Source: Jiangella gansuensis DSM 44835 (GTDB lineage: Bacteria > Actinomycetota > Actinomycetes > Jiangellales > Jiangellaceae). Taken from it: 64,000 bases of DNA. The notes below the pieces were generated by a model that saw nothing but the letters and a program-made list of their open reading frames with translations, had not been told where the DNA came from and did no database searches. The translations under genes and the position numbers were made by a program. The stretch is from assembly GCF_000515395.1 (NCBI RefSeq), contig NZ_KI911782.1, positions 3,904,606 through 3,968,605 of the forward strand, read 5' to 3'. Shown here piece after piece: positions 9,966 to 18,900 of this stretch (within the stretch, counting starts at the first letter, position 1; each line of letters starts with the position of its first letter).

Positions 9966-10709
9966 GTGGCCGAGGGAATCCCGCAGCTGGTCGTCGACCG
10001 CACCAGCCCGGTTCCGCTGTACTTCCAGGTGGCTCAGCACCTCGAGCAGCTCATCGAATCCGGCGCCTACCCGCCCGGTACCCGGCTCGACAACGAGATC
10101 ATGCTGGCCGACCAGCTCGGACTGTCGCGGCCCACCATGCGCCGCGCCATCGAGTACCTGGTCGACCGCGGGCTGTTGGTCCGCAAGCGCGGCGTCGGCA
10201 CCCAGGTCGTTCAGCCAAAGGTTCGCCGTCCGGTGGAGCTGTCCAGTCTCTACGACGACCTGCGCGCGGCCGGCAAGGAGCCACGCACCGAGATCCTCTC
10301 CTTCGAGGTCCAGGAGCCCAGCGAGGTGGTGGCCGAGGCACTCGGGTTGACCACGGGCGGCGAGGTCTACGCCATCCGCCGGCTGCGCTACACCGGCGAC
10401 GAACCACTGTCGATCATGAGCAACTTCGTCCCGACCGAGCTGCTCCGGCTCGACGCGGCATCGTTGGCGGAGAACGGTCTGTACGCGCTGATCCGCAACG
10501 CCGGCGTCAACCTGAAGATCGCCACCCAGACCATCGGCGGCCGGGCGGCCCGGGCGGCGGAAGCGCGATTGCTCGCCGAGAACGCCGGTGCGCCGCTGCT
10601 GACCATGACCCGCATCGCCTACGACGACACCGGCCGTGCCGTGGAATACGGGTCCCACCTCTACCGCGCGTCCATGTACACCTTCGAGCTGACGCTCACG
10701 ACCACCTGA
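9966..10709 (+). CDS. GntR-family regulator, HutC subfamily
   Basis: The 247-residue protein has an N-terminal winged helix (about 5-75, with YFQVAQHLEQLIESGAYPPG and LGLSRPTMRRAIEYLVDRGL) and a C-terminal UTRA ligand domain containing ALGLTTGGEVYAIRRLRYTG. HutC-type members sense small metabolites, often sugar phosphates or amino sugars. It is divergent from the sugar importer operon, its probable target. The GTG at 9966 was chosen because GAGGGGG lies a few bases upstream; an in-frame GTG at 9945 would add seven residues. The gap 9787-9965 must hold both promoters. Confidence 0.9.
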   Translation: MAEGIPQLVVDRTSPVPLYFQVAQHLEQLIESGAYPPGTRLDNEIMLADQLGLSRPTMRRAIEYLVDRGLLVRKRGVGTQVVQPKVRRPVELSSLYDDLRAAGKEPRTEILSFEVQEPSEVVAEALGLTTGGEVYAIRRLRYTGDEPLSIMSNFVPTELLRLDAASLAENGLYALIRNAGVNLKIATQTIGGRAARAAEARLLAENAGAPLLTMTRIAYDDTGRAVEYGSHLYRASMYTFELTLTTT

Positions 10710-10794
10710 CGAACGCCGCCGCCCGCTCGCAAAATGATCACGTGAAGCGGGCCCGCGCTATGCGAGCAGCCAGTTCTTGGAAACACAGCGTCCA

Positions 10795-10830
10795 CCCGCT
10801 TCACCAGGGAGCTACGCCTGGTGAAGCGGG
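10795..10830. terminator. Hairpin between convergent genes
   Basis: CCCGCTTCACCAGG (10795-10808) and its exact reverse complement (10817-10830) enclose an 8-nt loop. It lies between the ends of the GntR-type gene and the membrane-protein operon, so it may stop transcription from both sides. No T-run follows. The GCTTCACC/GGTGAAGC core recurs near 19421, 22259 and 22459. Confidence 0.6.
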
Positions 10831-10867
10831 AGAACGCCTGGTGGTGTCCGCCGGGCGGCCGCCGCCG

Positions 10868-12028
10868 TCAGCGCTCCTGCAGCCGGTCCAGCAGGTCCGG
10901 CGCCAACGCCCCGAAGCCGGTCGACGCCCACGGCTCGGCGGCGGAGTCCATGTAGTGCACCACCGTGGTCTCCGTGGGCAGGTCGAGGATCTCCGGCTCC
11001 CGGCGCTTGCGCAGGTCGCGACGGCAGTCGGCGCAGCACGGCACCTTCCGGGTGCCGGCCGACGTGGCCCACGGCGACGTCGTCGTCGCCGGACCGTGCA
11101 GCGGGTTGAAGAAGCACACCACGGTGGGGGTCCACGCCTTCCCGGCCACCGCGTGGTCGAGGGCGTCGTCGCCGCGACGGGTGAGCACGATGGCGCCGAT
11201 CGAGTCGGCGGCGTCGGCGGATCGGTCCAGCACGGCGGTCGCGGCCTGGTAGTGGTCGAGCGCCGCGGCCCAGGCCGCGCTGTCGGCACCGTGGCCGATC
11301 TCGAGCTGCCGAATGCGCTCACCGAGCGCGGCGCTCTCCGTCTCGGCGCGCCGGCGCCACTCGCGGGTCTGCGCGGACGAGATCCGCTGCAGCGCCCGCC
11401 GCTTCAACGTCACGTCCGCCCGCGGGGACCGCCGCCGGGCGAGCAGCCAGCCGAGGACGACGACGGCGACCAGCGCGGCGCCCAGCCCGGCGGCCACCGG
11501 AGCGTCCATGCCGAGGATCTGGGCCGGCTCGCCCGGGTCGCTCTGAGTGGTGCTGGAGTCCTGCCGTTCCGGGAACTGCTCCTCGTACACCTGACGGACG
11601 TTGCCGCCGGTGTAGATCTCGAGCGTTTCCACCAGCTGTTCGCCGAGATCGGTCGGGTAGCGGTCCATCGCCACGGAGGTGGCCAGAGCGTTCTCGTTGT
11701 CGGTCGAGACACCGTAGGTCGTGGTGTCGATGCGCCAGCGGTCCGAGCCCGCCGAGACGAAGTAGACACCGTCCTCGGGCAGCTCGCGGCGTACGAGGGC
11801 GGCGAGCTGGTTGGACGAGATGTCGCTGCCGTAGTCCAACGGCACGGCCAGCACGAACACGCGGTGGCCGGCATCGGCGACCAGTGACGTGATGTCGTCC
11901 AGCTGAGCGGGGGTGACGGCCTCGGCGAGCGACGGGTCGAGGTGGACGCCGTCGTCGGCCAGATCGGCTGCGATGGCCGCCGGGTCGGGCACATACGCCG
12001 GCTGTTCTACGTCATCCTGCCTGATCAC
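10868..12028 (-). CDS. Membrane protein with TPM-like domain and Cys-rich tail
   Basis: The predicted protein is 386 residues. Residues 1-160 have no clear signal peptide but resemble a TPM-type alpha/beta domain (VFVLAVPLDYGSDIS, then EDGVYFVSA and DRWRIDTTTYG). One membrane helix follows near 185-210 (GLGAALVAVVVLGWLLA), then an Arg-rich helical region and a Cys-rich tail: CFFNPLHG, later CCADC, then STGFGALAPDLLDRL at the end. The tail is shared with the gene at 12672-13955 (CFVNPAHG, CRSC, RTGFGALVGDL), so the two are paralogs. The start is the GTG at 12028, overlapping the upstream stop as GTGA. Function unknown; the Cys pairs may bind zinc. Confidence 0.75.
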   Translation of the reverse strand: MIRQDDVEQPAYVPDPAAIAADLADDGVHLDPSLAEAVTPAQLDDITSLVADAGHRVFVLAVPLDYGSDISSNQLAALVRRELPEDGVYFVSAGSDRWRIDTTTYGVSTDNENALATSVAMDRYPTDLGEQLVETLEIYTGGNVRQVYEEQFPERQDSSTTQSDPGEPAQILGMDAPVAAGLGAALVAVVVLGWLLARRRSPRADVTLKRRALQRISSAQTREWRRRAETESAALGERIRQLEIGHGADSAAWAAALDHYQAATAVLDRSADAADSIGAIVLTRRGDDALDHAVAGKAWTPTVVCFFNPLHGPATTTSPWATSAGTRKVPCCADCRRDLRKRREPEILDLPTETTVVHYMDSAAEPWASTGFGALAPDLLDRLQER

Positions 12029-12675
12029 GTCCTCGCCCTCCGTCGTCGCACCGCGAACCAGCCGCCGAGGATCAACGGCCCGGCCACACCGCCGCTGAAG
12101 ACGCCGATGAGCAGCCCGGCCGCGATGGTGCCGCCGGTGCCGCCCCAGTAGTGGCTGCCGGTGTCCTCGCCCAGCTCGTACTCGCGGCCGTCGTTGGCCT
12201 CGATCTCCTCCAGCACCCGGGTGGTCTCGCGGGCGCTGGTCCATTCGCCGTCGAGGGTGCCGTAGGCGGAGAAGTACTCGCCGGTGATGCCGATGTCGGC
12301 GCTGGACAGGTCGCCCCCGGGGCTGACCTCGAGGTAGAGGCCGGGCCGGCCGGTCAGCCGGCCGATCTGACGCAGTACGTCCGAGCTGAAGCGGTACCCC
12401 GCCTCGTAGCTCTCCGGCCACACGACGACGAAGACTTGCGGGTCGGCGGCGGCTGCCGCGGCCTCGAGCCGGCTCAGTTCCTCCTCGGTGAAGGCACCGT
12501 CGGCGCTCGGCTCCACGTAGAGGTGCGAGTCCCGCAGTTCGTCGGCGGCCGCCCGGGCGCGCTCCGTGACGTCGGGCTCGGCCGGTACCCCGGGCGTGGC
12601 GGCCCACCAGGCGATCGCGGCCCCGGCCAGCGCACAGACCAGCGTGATCAGCAGACCTCGGGCGTGGCGACTCAT
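12025..12675 (-). CDS. Small membrane protein with TPM-like domain, no Cys tail
   Basis: This 216-residue middle gene of the operon has an N-terminal membrane anchor or uncleaved signal (LLITLVCALAGAAIAWW), an outer domain with DPQVFVVVWPESYEAGYRF and RPGLYLEVSPGGDLS, and a second hydrophobic segment near the end (GGTIAAGLLIGVFSGG) followed by RRRRA. It resembles the outer domain of its neighbours but lacks their Cys-rich module. The ATG at 12675 overlaps the preceding stop by four bases, as its own stop does the next start, so the three genes are translationally coupled. No function can be assigned. Confidence 0.75.
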   Translation of the reverse strand: MSRHARGLLITLVCALAGAAIAWWAATPGVPAEPDVTERARAAADELRDSHLYVEPSADGAFTEEELSRLEAAAAAADPQVFVVVWPESYEAGYRFSSDVLRQIGRLTGRPGLYLEVSPGGDLSSADIGITGEYFSAYGTLDGEWTSARETTRVLEEIEANDGREYELGEDTGSHYWGGTGGTIAAGLLIGVFSGGVAGPLILGGWFAVRRRRART

Positions 12676-13955
12676 CGGCGGGCGCTCCGATCCTCGAGCA
12701 CCTGGGCGGCGAGGTCGCCGACCAGGGCCCCGAACCCCGTGCGGGCCCACACCGTGGGTGTCTCGACGTACGGGGTCCAGCCACGCAGCCGCCGGCGTAC
12801 CGACAGGAACCGCCCTTCGGCGCGGTCGCGGGCGCAGGACCGGCAGACCGGTGCGTCGATCGACGACCCGCCCACCCGGACGGTGTCCCGGGCCTCGCCG
12901 TGGGCGGGGTTCACGAAGCACGGTCGGTACGCGGCCAGCTTCGGCTCGGACTGTCGCTCCAGCTCCCGGTCCGCGATCCGCGCCAGCACCAGAGCTCCGA
13001 CGGCGTCGAGGTCATCGGCGTCGTCGCCGGTGGTCAGCACCTGGTCGGCGGCCTCGATGGCGAGCGCGGCCGCCGCGGCGTGCGGGGCGGACAGCGTGTG
13101 GGCGGGCAACCCGGCCAGACGGCGGCGGGCGTCGTCGAGCCGGCGCTCGGCCTGGGCGCGGACGCCGGCCGGTATCGGTGCGTGGCCGGTTCGGTCCCGG
13201 CCGTCCTTGCGCGACAGCGGCTTCGCCCGAGCGACGACCAGGGTGACGATGAGGCCCGCGACGACGATGCCGGACGCGGTGGCGAGGACAGCCACCCAGC
13301 GCGCAGCGGCGGCGTCCGCCCGGTCGGAGTCCGGCTCCGGGAGGATCGCCCAGGGCTGGGCCGCGTACTCGTCGACGACGGCGTCCGGCAGCGCGGCGCC
13401 GGGGTCGACGGCGGACCGGACCGTGTAGACGGCCTCCAGCAGCGCCGATGCCCGCGGGTACTCGCCCGGTGCGTTCGCTTCGGCCCGCCGGATGGCGTCG
13501 GCCGCCGGCCGGACGGTGAACTCGTCCAGGCCGTCGCCCCAGGCTTGGGTGTAGGAGATCCCCTCCAGGAATTCGATGTGATACAGCCCGTCGCCGAGCT
13601 CTTCGCGGAACAGGACGGCCGCCTGCTCGGCAGCGCGTTCCGCGTTCGCCAGGTCGGGAGGGGTCTCGGCGAGAACTACGTAAACCGGGACGTCGACGTC
13701 GGCGGCGGCATCGGTGAGCACGTCGTGGGCGCGTCGCGAGTCACCCATCGCCATGGACGGCCGCACGAGCACGGGGTCGGCCCGCAACTCCTCGATGAGC
13801 TGTGCGACGGTGCCGCCGGGCGGGAGGTCGGCAGGCGCGGCCGCTGCCGGCGCGACGGGCGCGGCGAACGCCAGAGCACCGGCCGCCAGCGCGCAGACCT
13901 GTACGGCGCGCCGCCACCGGGACAGTGTGGTCTTCGAATCGGGGACGACGGCCAC
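12672..13955 (-). CDS. Secreted-domain membrane protein with Cys-rich tail, operon leader
   Basis: The protein has 427 residues. A signal peptide (AVQVCALAAGALAFAAPVAP, about 17-36) leads an outer TPM-like domain (VPVYVVLAETPPD, GDGLYHIEFLEG), a membrane helix near 225-245 (VAVLATASGIVVAGLIVTLV) and a cytoplasmic part with CFVNPAHG, CRSC and a closing RTGFGALVGDL. It is the first gene of a three-gene coupled operon and the fuller paralog of the product of 10868-12028. The paired Cys motifs look like a zinc ribbon, suggesting an intracellular partner for the outer sensor-like domain. No named family was recognised with confidence. Confidence 0.75.
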   Translation of the reverse strand: MAVVPDSKTTLSRWRRAVQVCALAAGALAFAAPVAPAAAAPADLPPGGTVAQLIEELRADPVLVRPSMAMGDSRRAHDVLTDAAADVDVPVYVVLAETPPDLANAERAAEQAAVLFREELGDGLYHIEFLEGISYTQAWGDGLDEFTVRPAADAIRRAEANAPGEYPRASALLEAVYTVRSAVDPGAALPDAVVDEYAAQPWAILPEPDSDRADAAAARWVAVLATASGIVVAGLIVTLVVARAKPLSRKDGRDRTGHAPIPAGVRAQAERRLDDARRRLAGLPAHTLSAPHAAAAALAIEAADQVLTTGDDADDLDAVGALVLARIADRELERQSEPKLAAYRPCFVNPAHGEARDTVRVGGSSIDAPVCRSCARDRAEGRFLSVRRRLRGWTPYVETPTVWARTGFGALVGDLAAQVLEDRSARR

Positions 13956-14024
13956 CCGGCGAGCCTATCCACCATCGGTGATCACACGAGCCGCAGGGCC
14001 GGCGTCAGCCGTGTCAGCGACCGC

Positions 14025-14053
14025 GTCAGCGACATGTCACGGCGGTGTCAGCG
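14025..14053 (+). promoter_or_regulatory. SARP-style direct repeats upstream of exporter
   Basis: GTCAGCG (14025), GTCACGG (14036) and GTCAGCG (14047) begin exactly 11 bp apart. Two more GTCAGC units lie at 14004 and 14013 with irregular spacing. Heptamer direct repeats at 11-bp steps are the known binding pattern of SARP regulators, and such a regulator is encoded just downstream at 15961-19191. The repeats end 52 bp before the exporter ATG. No clear -10 box was seen after them. Confidence 0.5.
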
Positions 14054-14105
14054 GTACCGGCGACGGTTGTCGCATCGAAACCGCGACACCGAGACGAGGC
14101 ACCCC

Positions 14106-15110
14106 ATGACCACCGACCGACCTACCGCGATCAGCGCGGCCGGGCTCCGCAAGGCCTACGGCGAGCAGACCGTCCTCGACGGCGTCGACATCGTCGTTCC
14201 CGAAGGCACGGTCTTCTCGCTGCTCGGCCCGAACGGCGCCGGCAAGACCACCACCGTCCAGATCCTCTCGACGCTCATCGAATCCGACGGCGGCAGCGTG
14301 CGAGTCGCCGGCCACGACCTCGCGACGGACGCGGACGGCATCCGCCGCTCCATCGGCGTCACAGGTCAGTTCTCCGCCGTCGACAACCTGCTCACCGGCG
14401 AGGAGAACCTGCTCCTCATGGCCGACCTCAACCACCTTCCCCGGGACGAGGGCCGGCGCCGCACGGCCGAGCTGCTGCAGCGCTTCGACCTGGTGGACGC
14501 CGCGGACAAGAACCCGACGACTTATTCCGGCGGCATGCGGCGCAAGCTCGACCTCGCGATGACGCTGGTGGGCGACCCGAAGGTGATCTTCCTCGACGAG
14601 CCGACGACCGGTCTGGACCCGCGGACCCGGCGCATCATGTGGGACGCCATCCGCGGGCTGGTGGCCGGCGGCGTGACGATCTTCCTCACCACGCAGTATC
14701 TCGAGGAGGCCGATGAGCTGGCCGATCGGATCGCGCTGCTCGACCATGGCCGGATCGTCGCCGAGGGCACCTCAGCGGAGCTGAAGCGGCTCATCCCCGG
14801 CGGCCACATCCGGCTCGAGTTCGCCGACCCGGACGAACTCGACCAGGCCGCCCGTGCGTTCGCCGGTTCTACCCGCGACGACGCCGCGCTGGCTCTGCAG
14901 GTCCCGAGCGACGGCGACGTCCAGTCGCTGCGCGCCGTCCTCGATCACCTCGACGTCGCGTCGATCGAGGTCACGAACCTCACCGTGCACACCCCCGACC
15001 TCGACGACGTGTTCCTGGCGCTGACCGGCCGCCCGGCTGTCGCACACGCCGACGCCGCCGAGGCGACCGACACCGCACCCGGCTCGATGACCAAGGAGAC
15101 CGCCCGATGA
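14106..15110 (+). CDS. ABC exporter ATPase, DrrA-like
   Basis: The 334-residue ATPase drives a two-component exporter with the next gene. Walker A is GPNGAGKTT (41-49), the signature YSGGM, Walker B VIFLDEPTTGLDP and the switch His position is occupied by Gln in LTTQYLEEADEL, as in DrrA-type proteins. The C-terminal 90 residues form the DrrA-style extension. The family exports daunorubicin-like drugs and many other hydrophobic compounds. It overlaps the permease gene by four bases. The SARP-style repeats upstream and the convergent SARP gene suggest inducible control. Confidence 0.9.
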   Translation: MTTDRPTAISAAGLRKAYGEQTVLDGVDIVVPEGTVFSLLGPNGAGKTTTVQILSTLIESDGGSVRVAGHDLATDADGIRRSIGVTGQFSAVDNLLTGEENLLLMADLNHLPRDEGRRRTAELLQRFDLVDAADKNPTTYSGGMRRKLDLAMTLVGDPKVIFLDEPTTGLDPRTRRIMWDAIRGLVAGGVTIFLTTQYLEEADELADRIALLDHGRIVAEGTSAELKRLIPGGHIRLEFADPDELDQAARAFAGSTRDDAALALQVPSDGDVQSLRAVLDHLDVASIEVTNLTVHTPDLDDVFLALTGRPAVAHADAAEATDTAPGSMTKETAR

Positions 15111-15898
15111 GCACTCTCACCCTTGCTGCCCACGACTCGCGCACCATGCTGCGCCGGAGCATGCGCCGGTGGGCGCGCTATCCGGCGATGACCGTGCAGC
15201 TGATCGCACTCCCGGTGATCATGCTGCTGATGTTCGTCTTCGTCTTCGGCGAGACCCTCGGCGCCGGCCTCGGCGGCTCGTCCGCCGGTAGGGGCGACTA
15301 CATCGACTACCTCGTCCCCGGCATCATCCTGATGACCGTGTCCGCGTCGATCCAGGGGACGGCGATCTCCGTCGCCATGGACATGCACGAAGGCATCATC
15401 GCCCGGTTCCGCACCATGGCGATCTCCCGCGGCGCGGTGCTCACCGGTCACGTGATCGGCAGCTTTCTGCAGACCCTGGTCGGCATCGCGATCGTCATCG
15501 GGGTGGCCTTCCTGATCGGGTTCCGGACGAATGCGAACCTGGTGGAGTGGACGGCCACGATCGGCCTGCTGTGTCTCTTCGCCATCGCGCTGACCTGGCT
15601 GGCCGTCGCCATGGGCCTGCAGGCGAAGAGTGTGGAGACGGCCAGCAACACGCCGACGCTGCTGGTGCTGCTGCCGTTCCTGGGCAGCGGGTTCGTCCCC
15701 GTCGACTCGATGCCGGCTGGTCTGGCGTGGTTCGCCGAATACCAGCCGTTCAGCCCCGTGATCGAGACAGTGCGCGGCCTGTTGCTGGGAACCGAGATCG
15801 GCAACAACGCCGTCCTGGCGCTCGCCTGGACAGCCGTGCTCGGCCTGCTCGGCTACTTCTGGGCGCTCAAGCTGTTCCGCCGGCCCCCGGTCCGCTGA
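15107..15898 (+). CDS. ABC exporter permease, DrrB-like
   Basis: The 263-residue protein has about six membrane helices and belongs to the ABC-2 permease class. Visible features are the amphipathic start RSMRRWARYPAMTVQ, the stretch IIARFRTMAISRGAV typical of DrrB coupling loops, and FGSGF-like FLGSGFVPVDSMP. It forms the membrane channel for the ATPase encoded just before it. The two genes overlap as ATGA. A strong hairpin begins six bases after its stop. Confidence 0.88.
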   Translation: MSTLTLAAHDSRTMLRRSMRRWARYPAMTVQLIALPVIMLLMFVFVFGETLGAGLGGSSAGRGDYIDYLVPGIILMTVSASIQGTAISVAMDMHEGIIARFRTMAISRGAVLTGHVIGSFLQTLVGIAIVIGVAFLIGFRTNANLVEWTATIGLLCLFAIALTWLAVAMGLQAKSVETASNTPTLLVLLPFLGSGFVPVDSMPAGLAWFAEYQPFSPVIETVRGLLLGTEIGNNAVLALAWTAVLGLLGYFWALKLFRRPPVR

Positions 15899-15904
15899 CT
15901 TCAC

Positions 15905-15972
15905 CCTTCCCCATGATCATCAAGACTTGACCCGGGCGGGGCCGGGTCAAGTCTTGATGATCATGGGGAAGG
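15905..15972. terminator. Long perfect hairpin between convergent genes
   Basis: Two 31-bp arms (15905-15935 and 15942-15972) are perfectly complementary around a 6-nt loop, GCGGGG. The hairpin lies between the exporter permease and the convergent SARP gene, and the SARP stop codon (15961-15963) falls inside its right arm. It should stop transcription from both sides. Confidence 0.8.
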
Positions 15973-18900
15973 TTCAGGGGAAGGGGCCAGGACCGACGAC
16001 GCCAGCTCGCGCAGCCACGATTCGGCCGAATCGCCATCCAGACCGGCGAGCTCCCGCTTCGTCTCGGCCAGCAGTTCCGAGGCCGCCTCGTCGCCCAGTG
16101 CGGCGCGGGCGGCCTCATCTGCGTGTGCGCCCCAGGGTGACGACCGGTCCAGGCCGCCGGCCAGCACCTCCACCGCGGCCAGCACCCGCACGGCGTCGGC
16201 CGGCCGGTCCTGGCGCAACGCCTGGTCGGCGATGCCGACCAGCACTGCCCCGACCGTCTCCTCGTCGCCGTCATCGCTGCTCAGGACGGCCTCCAGCGCC
16301 TGCGCACGGGCGGCGGCCGCGGCGTCCAAACTCCCGTTCCCGGCGTCCATCCAGGCCCGGATCCCGAGCATGACGGCCCGGAACACCGGATGGACGGGGA
16401 CGTCTCTCAGCAGCGCCTGCGCCCGAGCCAGCTGTTGCGCGGCGGTGGTGGTGTCGCCGGCCCAGATGGCGAGGGTGGCGCGGTTGAGCGCCATGATGGC
16501 CAGGCCGTCGGGCCAGGCGACCTGTTCGGCGTCGTGCTCGGCTCGCTCGACCTCGGCGGCGCTGCCGGCGCGGTCGCCTGTCAGCCACCGCAGTTGGGCG
16601 AGCCGGCTGCGCATCATGACGACGTCGTCGACGGTGCCGATCTCGGCGAGCGCCACGATGGCCTCGTCGTAGTGCTCGATCGCCCGCTCCAGCTCGCCGC
16701 GCCGGGCGTGCAGGTCTGCCAGCGTGGTGAGGGCGTACGAGATTCCCCACCGCTCGCCGACGGCGCGGAACTCGGCAAGCGCCTGCGTGACGTCGGCCTC
16801 CCGATCCCGGGCGGACAGCATCTGCGCCCGGTTCAGCCGAGCCTGGGCGCGGAACCACGGGTCGGGGTCCTCCAGCAGCGGCGCCAGGGCGTCAGCGAGG
16901 CTTGTCAGGGGTTCGTCGCCGGCTCCGAGGATCACGCTCAACGGGGGCATGAACCGCAGGAACGGCCCGGGATTCTCGATGCCGGCGGACAGCTCGCGGG
17001 CCTGGCGCACCCATTCCGCGGCGTCCTTGAGGTCGCCCACCCCGGTGGTGATCAGGAAGGTGACGACGGCGCATGCGGTGGCCCGTGCTTCGCGGTCGGT
17101 CGGGCCGGGAACGGCCAGCGCCTGGGTCGCCAGCTCGATTCCCTCGCTCTTGTGGCCGCTGAGCCACCAGTACCAGCCGCAGGCTGCCACTAGCCGGACC
17201 GCGTTCCGCGCGTCGCCGGCCGCGGCCGCGCCGCGCAGAGCCGCCGTGATGTCGTCGTGCTCGGCGCGCAGCCGCCGCAGCCAGCTGAGTTGCTCGTGGC
17301 GGTGCAGGTGGGGTTCGGCGGTCTCGGCCAGCTCGATCAGGTAGCCGATGTGCGCGCGCCGGACGGCGTCGAGCTCGCCCACCTCGCCCATCCGTTCCAG
17401 ACCGTAGGCCTTGATCGTCTCGAGCAGTCGGTACCGGGGCGCTTCACCGTCGTTGTCGACCGCCAGCAGTGACTTGTCGCTGAGCGAGCTGAGCTCGTCG
17501 AGGACGTCGGCGCCGTCGCAGCACACCCGGGCCGCGGCTTCGGCCGTCGCACCGCTGGCGAACACCGCGAGCCGGCGCAGCACGACCCGTTCGGGTTCGG
17601 GCAGCAGGCTCCAGCTCCAGTCGACGACGGCGCGTAGCGTCTGGTGCCGAGGCAGCGCGGTACGGCTGCCACCGGTGAGCAGCCTGAATCTGTCGTCCAG
17701 GCGGGCGGCCAGCTGCTCCACGGACATGGCGCGCAGCCGGGCGGCGGCCAGCTCGATGGCCAGCGGCATGCCGTCGAGGGCGCGGCAGATGCGGGCGACG
17801 GTGGGCGCGTCGGTGTCGGTGACGGTGAAGCCCGGGCGGGCGGCGCGGGCACGGTCGACGAACAGCCGGACGGCGTCGAAGCGCAGCAGATCATCGGCGC
17901 CGTCGTGCCCCGTCGGGAGTGCCAGCGGCTCGACCGGCCAGACCGCCTCGCCGGTGATGCCGAGCGGCTCGCGGCTGGTTGCGAGAATGCGCAGGTCAGG
18001 GCATTCGCCGAGCAGCCGGTCAGCCAGTGCTGCGGCAGCGTCGATGACGTGCTCACAGTTGTCCATCACGAGCAATGCGGTCCGGGACCGTAGGGCCGCG
18101 ACCAGCCGCCCGGTGGCGTCCTCGGTGGTCGCGCCGAACGCTTGGTCGCGCAGGTCCAGGGCCGCGAGGGCGGCGGCCGGCACGTCGGCGCCGGCAGCGA
18201 CCGGGGCCAGCTCGACCAGCCAGACGCCGTCGGGCAATTGGCTTGTCAGCGTGCTCGAGGCTTCGTTCGCCAGCCGGGTCTTGCCTGACCCGCCCGGCCC
18301 GGTGAGTGTCGTCAGCCGGTACTCGTCGATCAGGTCGCGCACGCGGGCGACGTCGGTGTCGCGGCCGACGAAGCTGGTCAGGCCAGCGCGCAGGTTGGTG
18401 CGGGGGATGGCGGCCCGGGCCGCCGGCTCTGCCTCCCGCGGCGGCGGCGAGGCCGGGTGCGTCAGTTCACCGCGCAGGATCGCCGTGTGCAGGTCGGACA
18501 GCGCCGCGGACGGGTCGGTGCCCAGCTCCTCGGCCAGCGCCTCCCGGGTCCGCTCGTACGCCGCCAGCGCCGCGGCGGGCCGCCCGGCCGCGACCAGCGC
18601 CCGCATGAGCTGCCCGACCAGCCGTTCGCGCAGCGGGTGCTCGGCGACCAGCGTGGTCAGCTCGGTGGTCAGACCGGCGCCGCGGCCCAGCCGCAGCGCG
18701 GCGTCGACGCGGTCCTCCGTCGCCGTCAGCCGCAGCTCCTCCAGTCGCGCCCGCGGCGCCGTGAAGAACCCCGACTCCGCGACGTCCAGCAGTGCCGGCC
18801 CGCGCCACAGCGCAAGTGCGGCTCGTAGCCCGTCCTCCACCGCGGCATCGTCGGACGCGGACCGCGCGGCCACGACCTCCCGCTCGAACCGCGTGGCGTC

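Noticed and set aside
14025-14053. Tandem-repeat (VNTR) explanation for the GTCAGC units
   Set aside because: Bases between the heptamers differ and only the heptamers recur, which fits a binding array better than a simple tandem repeat.
12900-14105. Upstream in-frame extension of the DrrA-like ATPase
   Set aside because: The conserved ATPase begins at the ATG 14106; the extension is the antisense of the membrane-protein operon.
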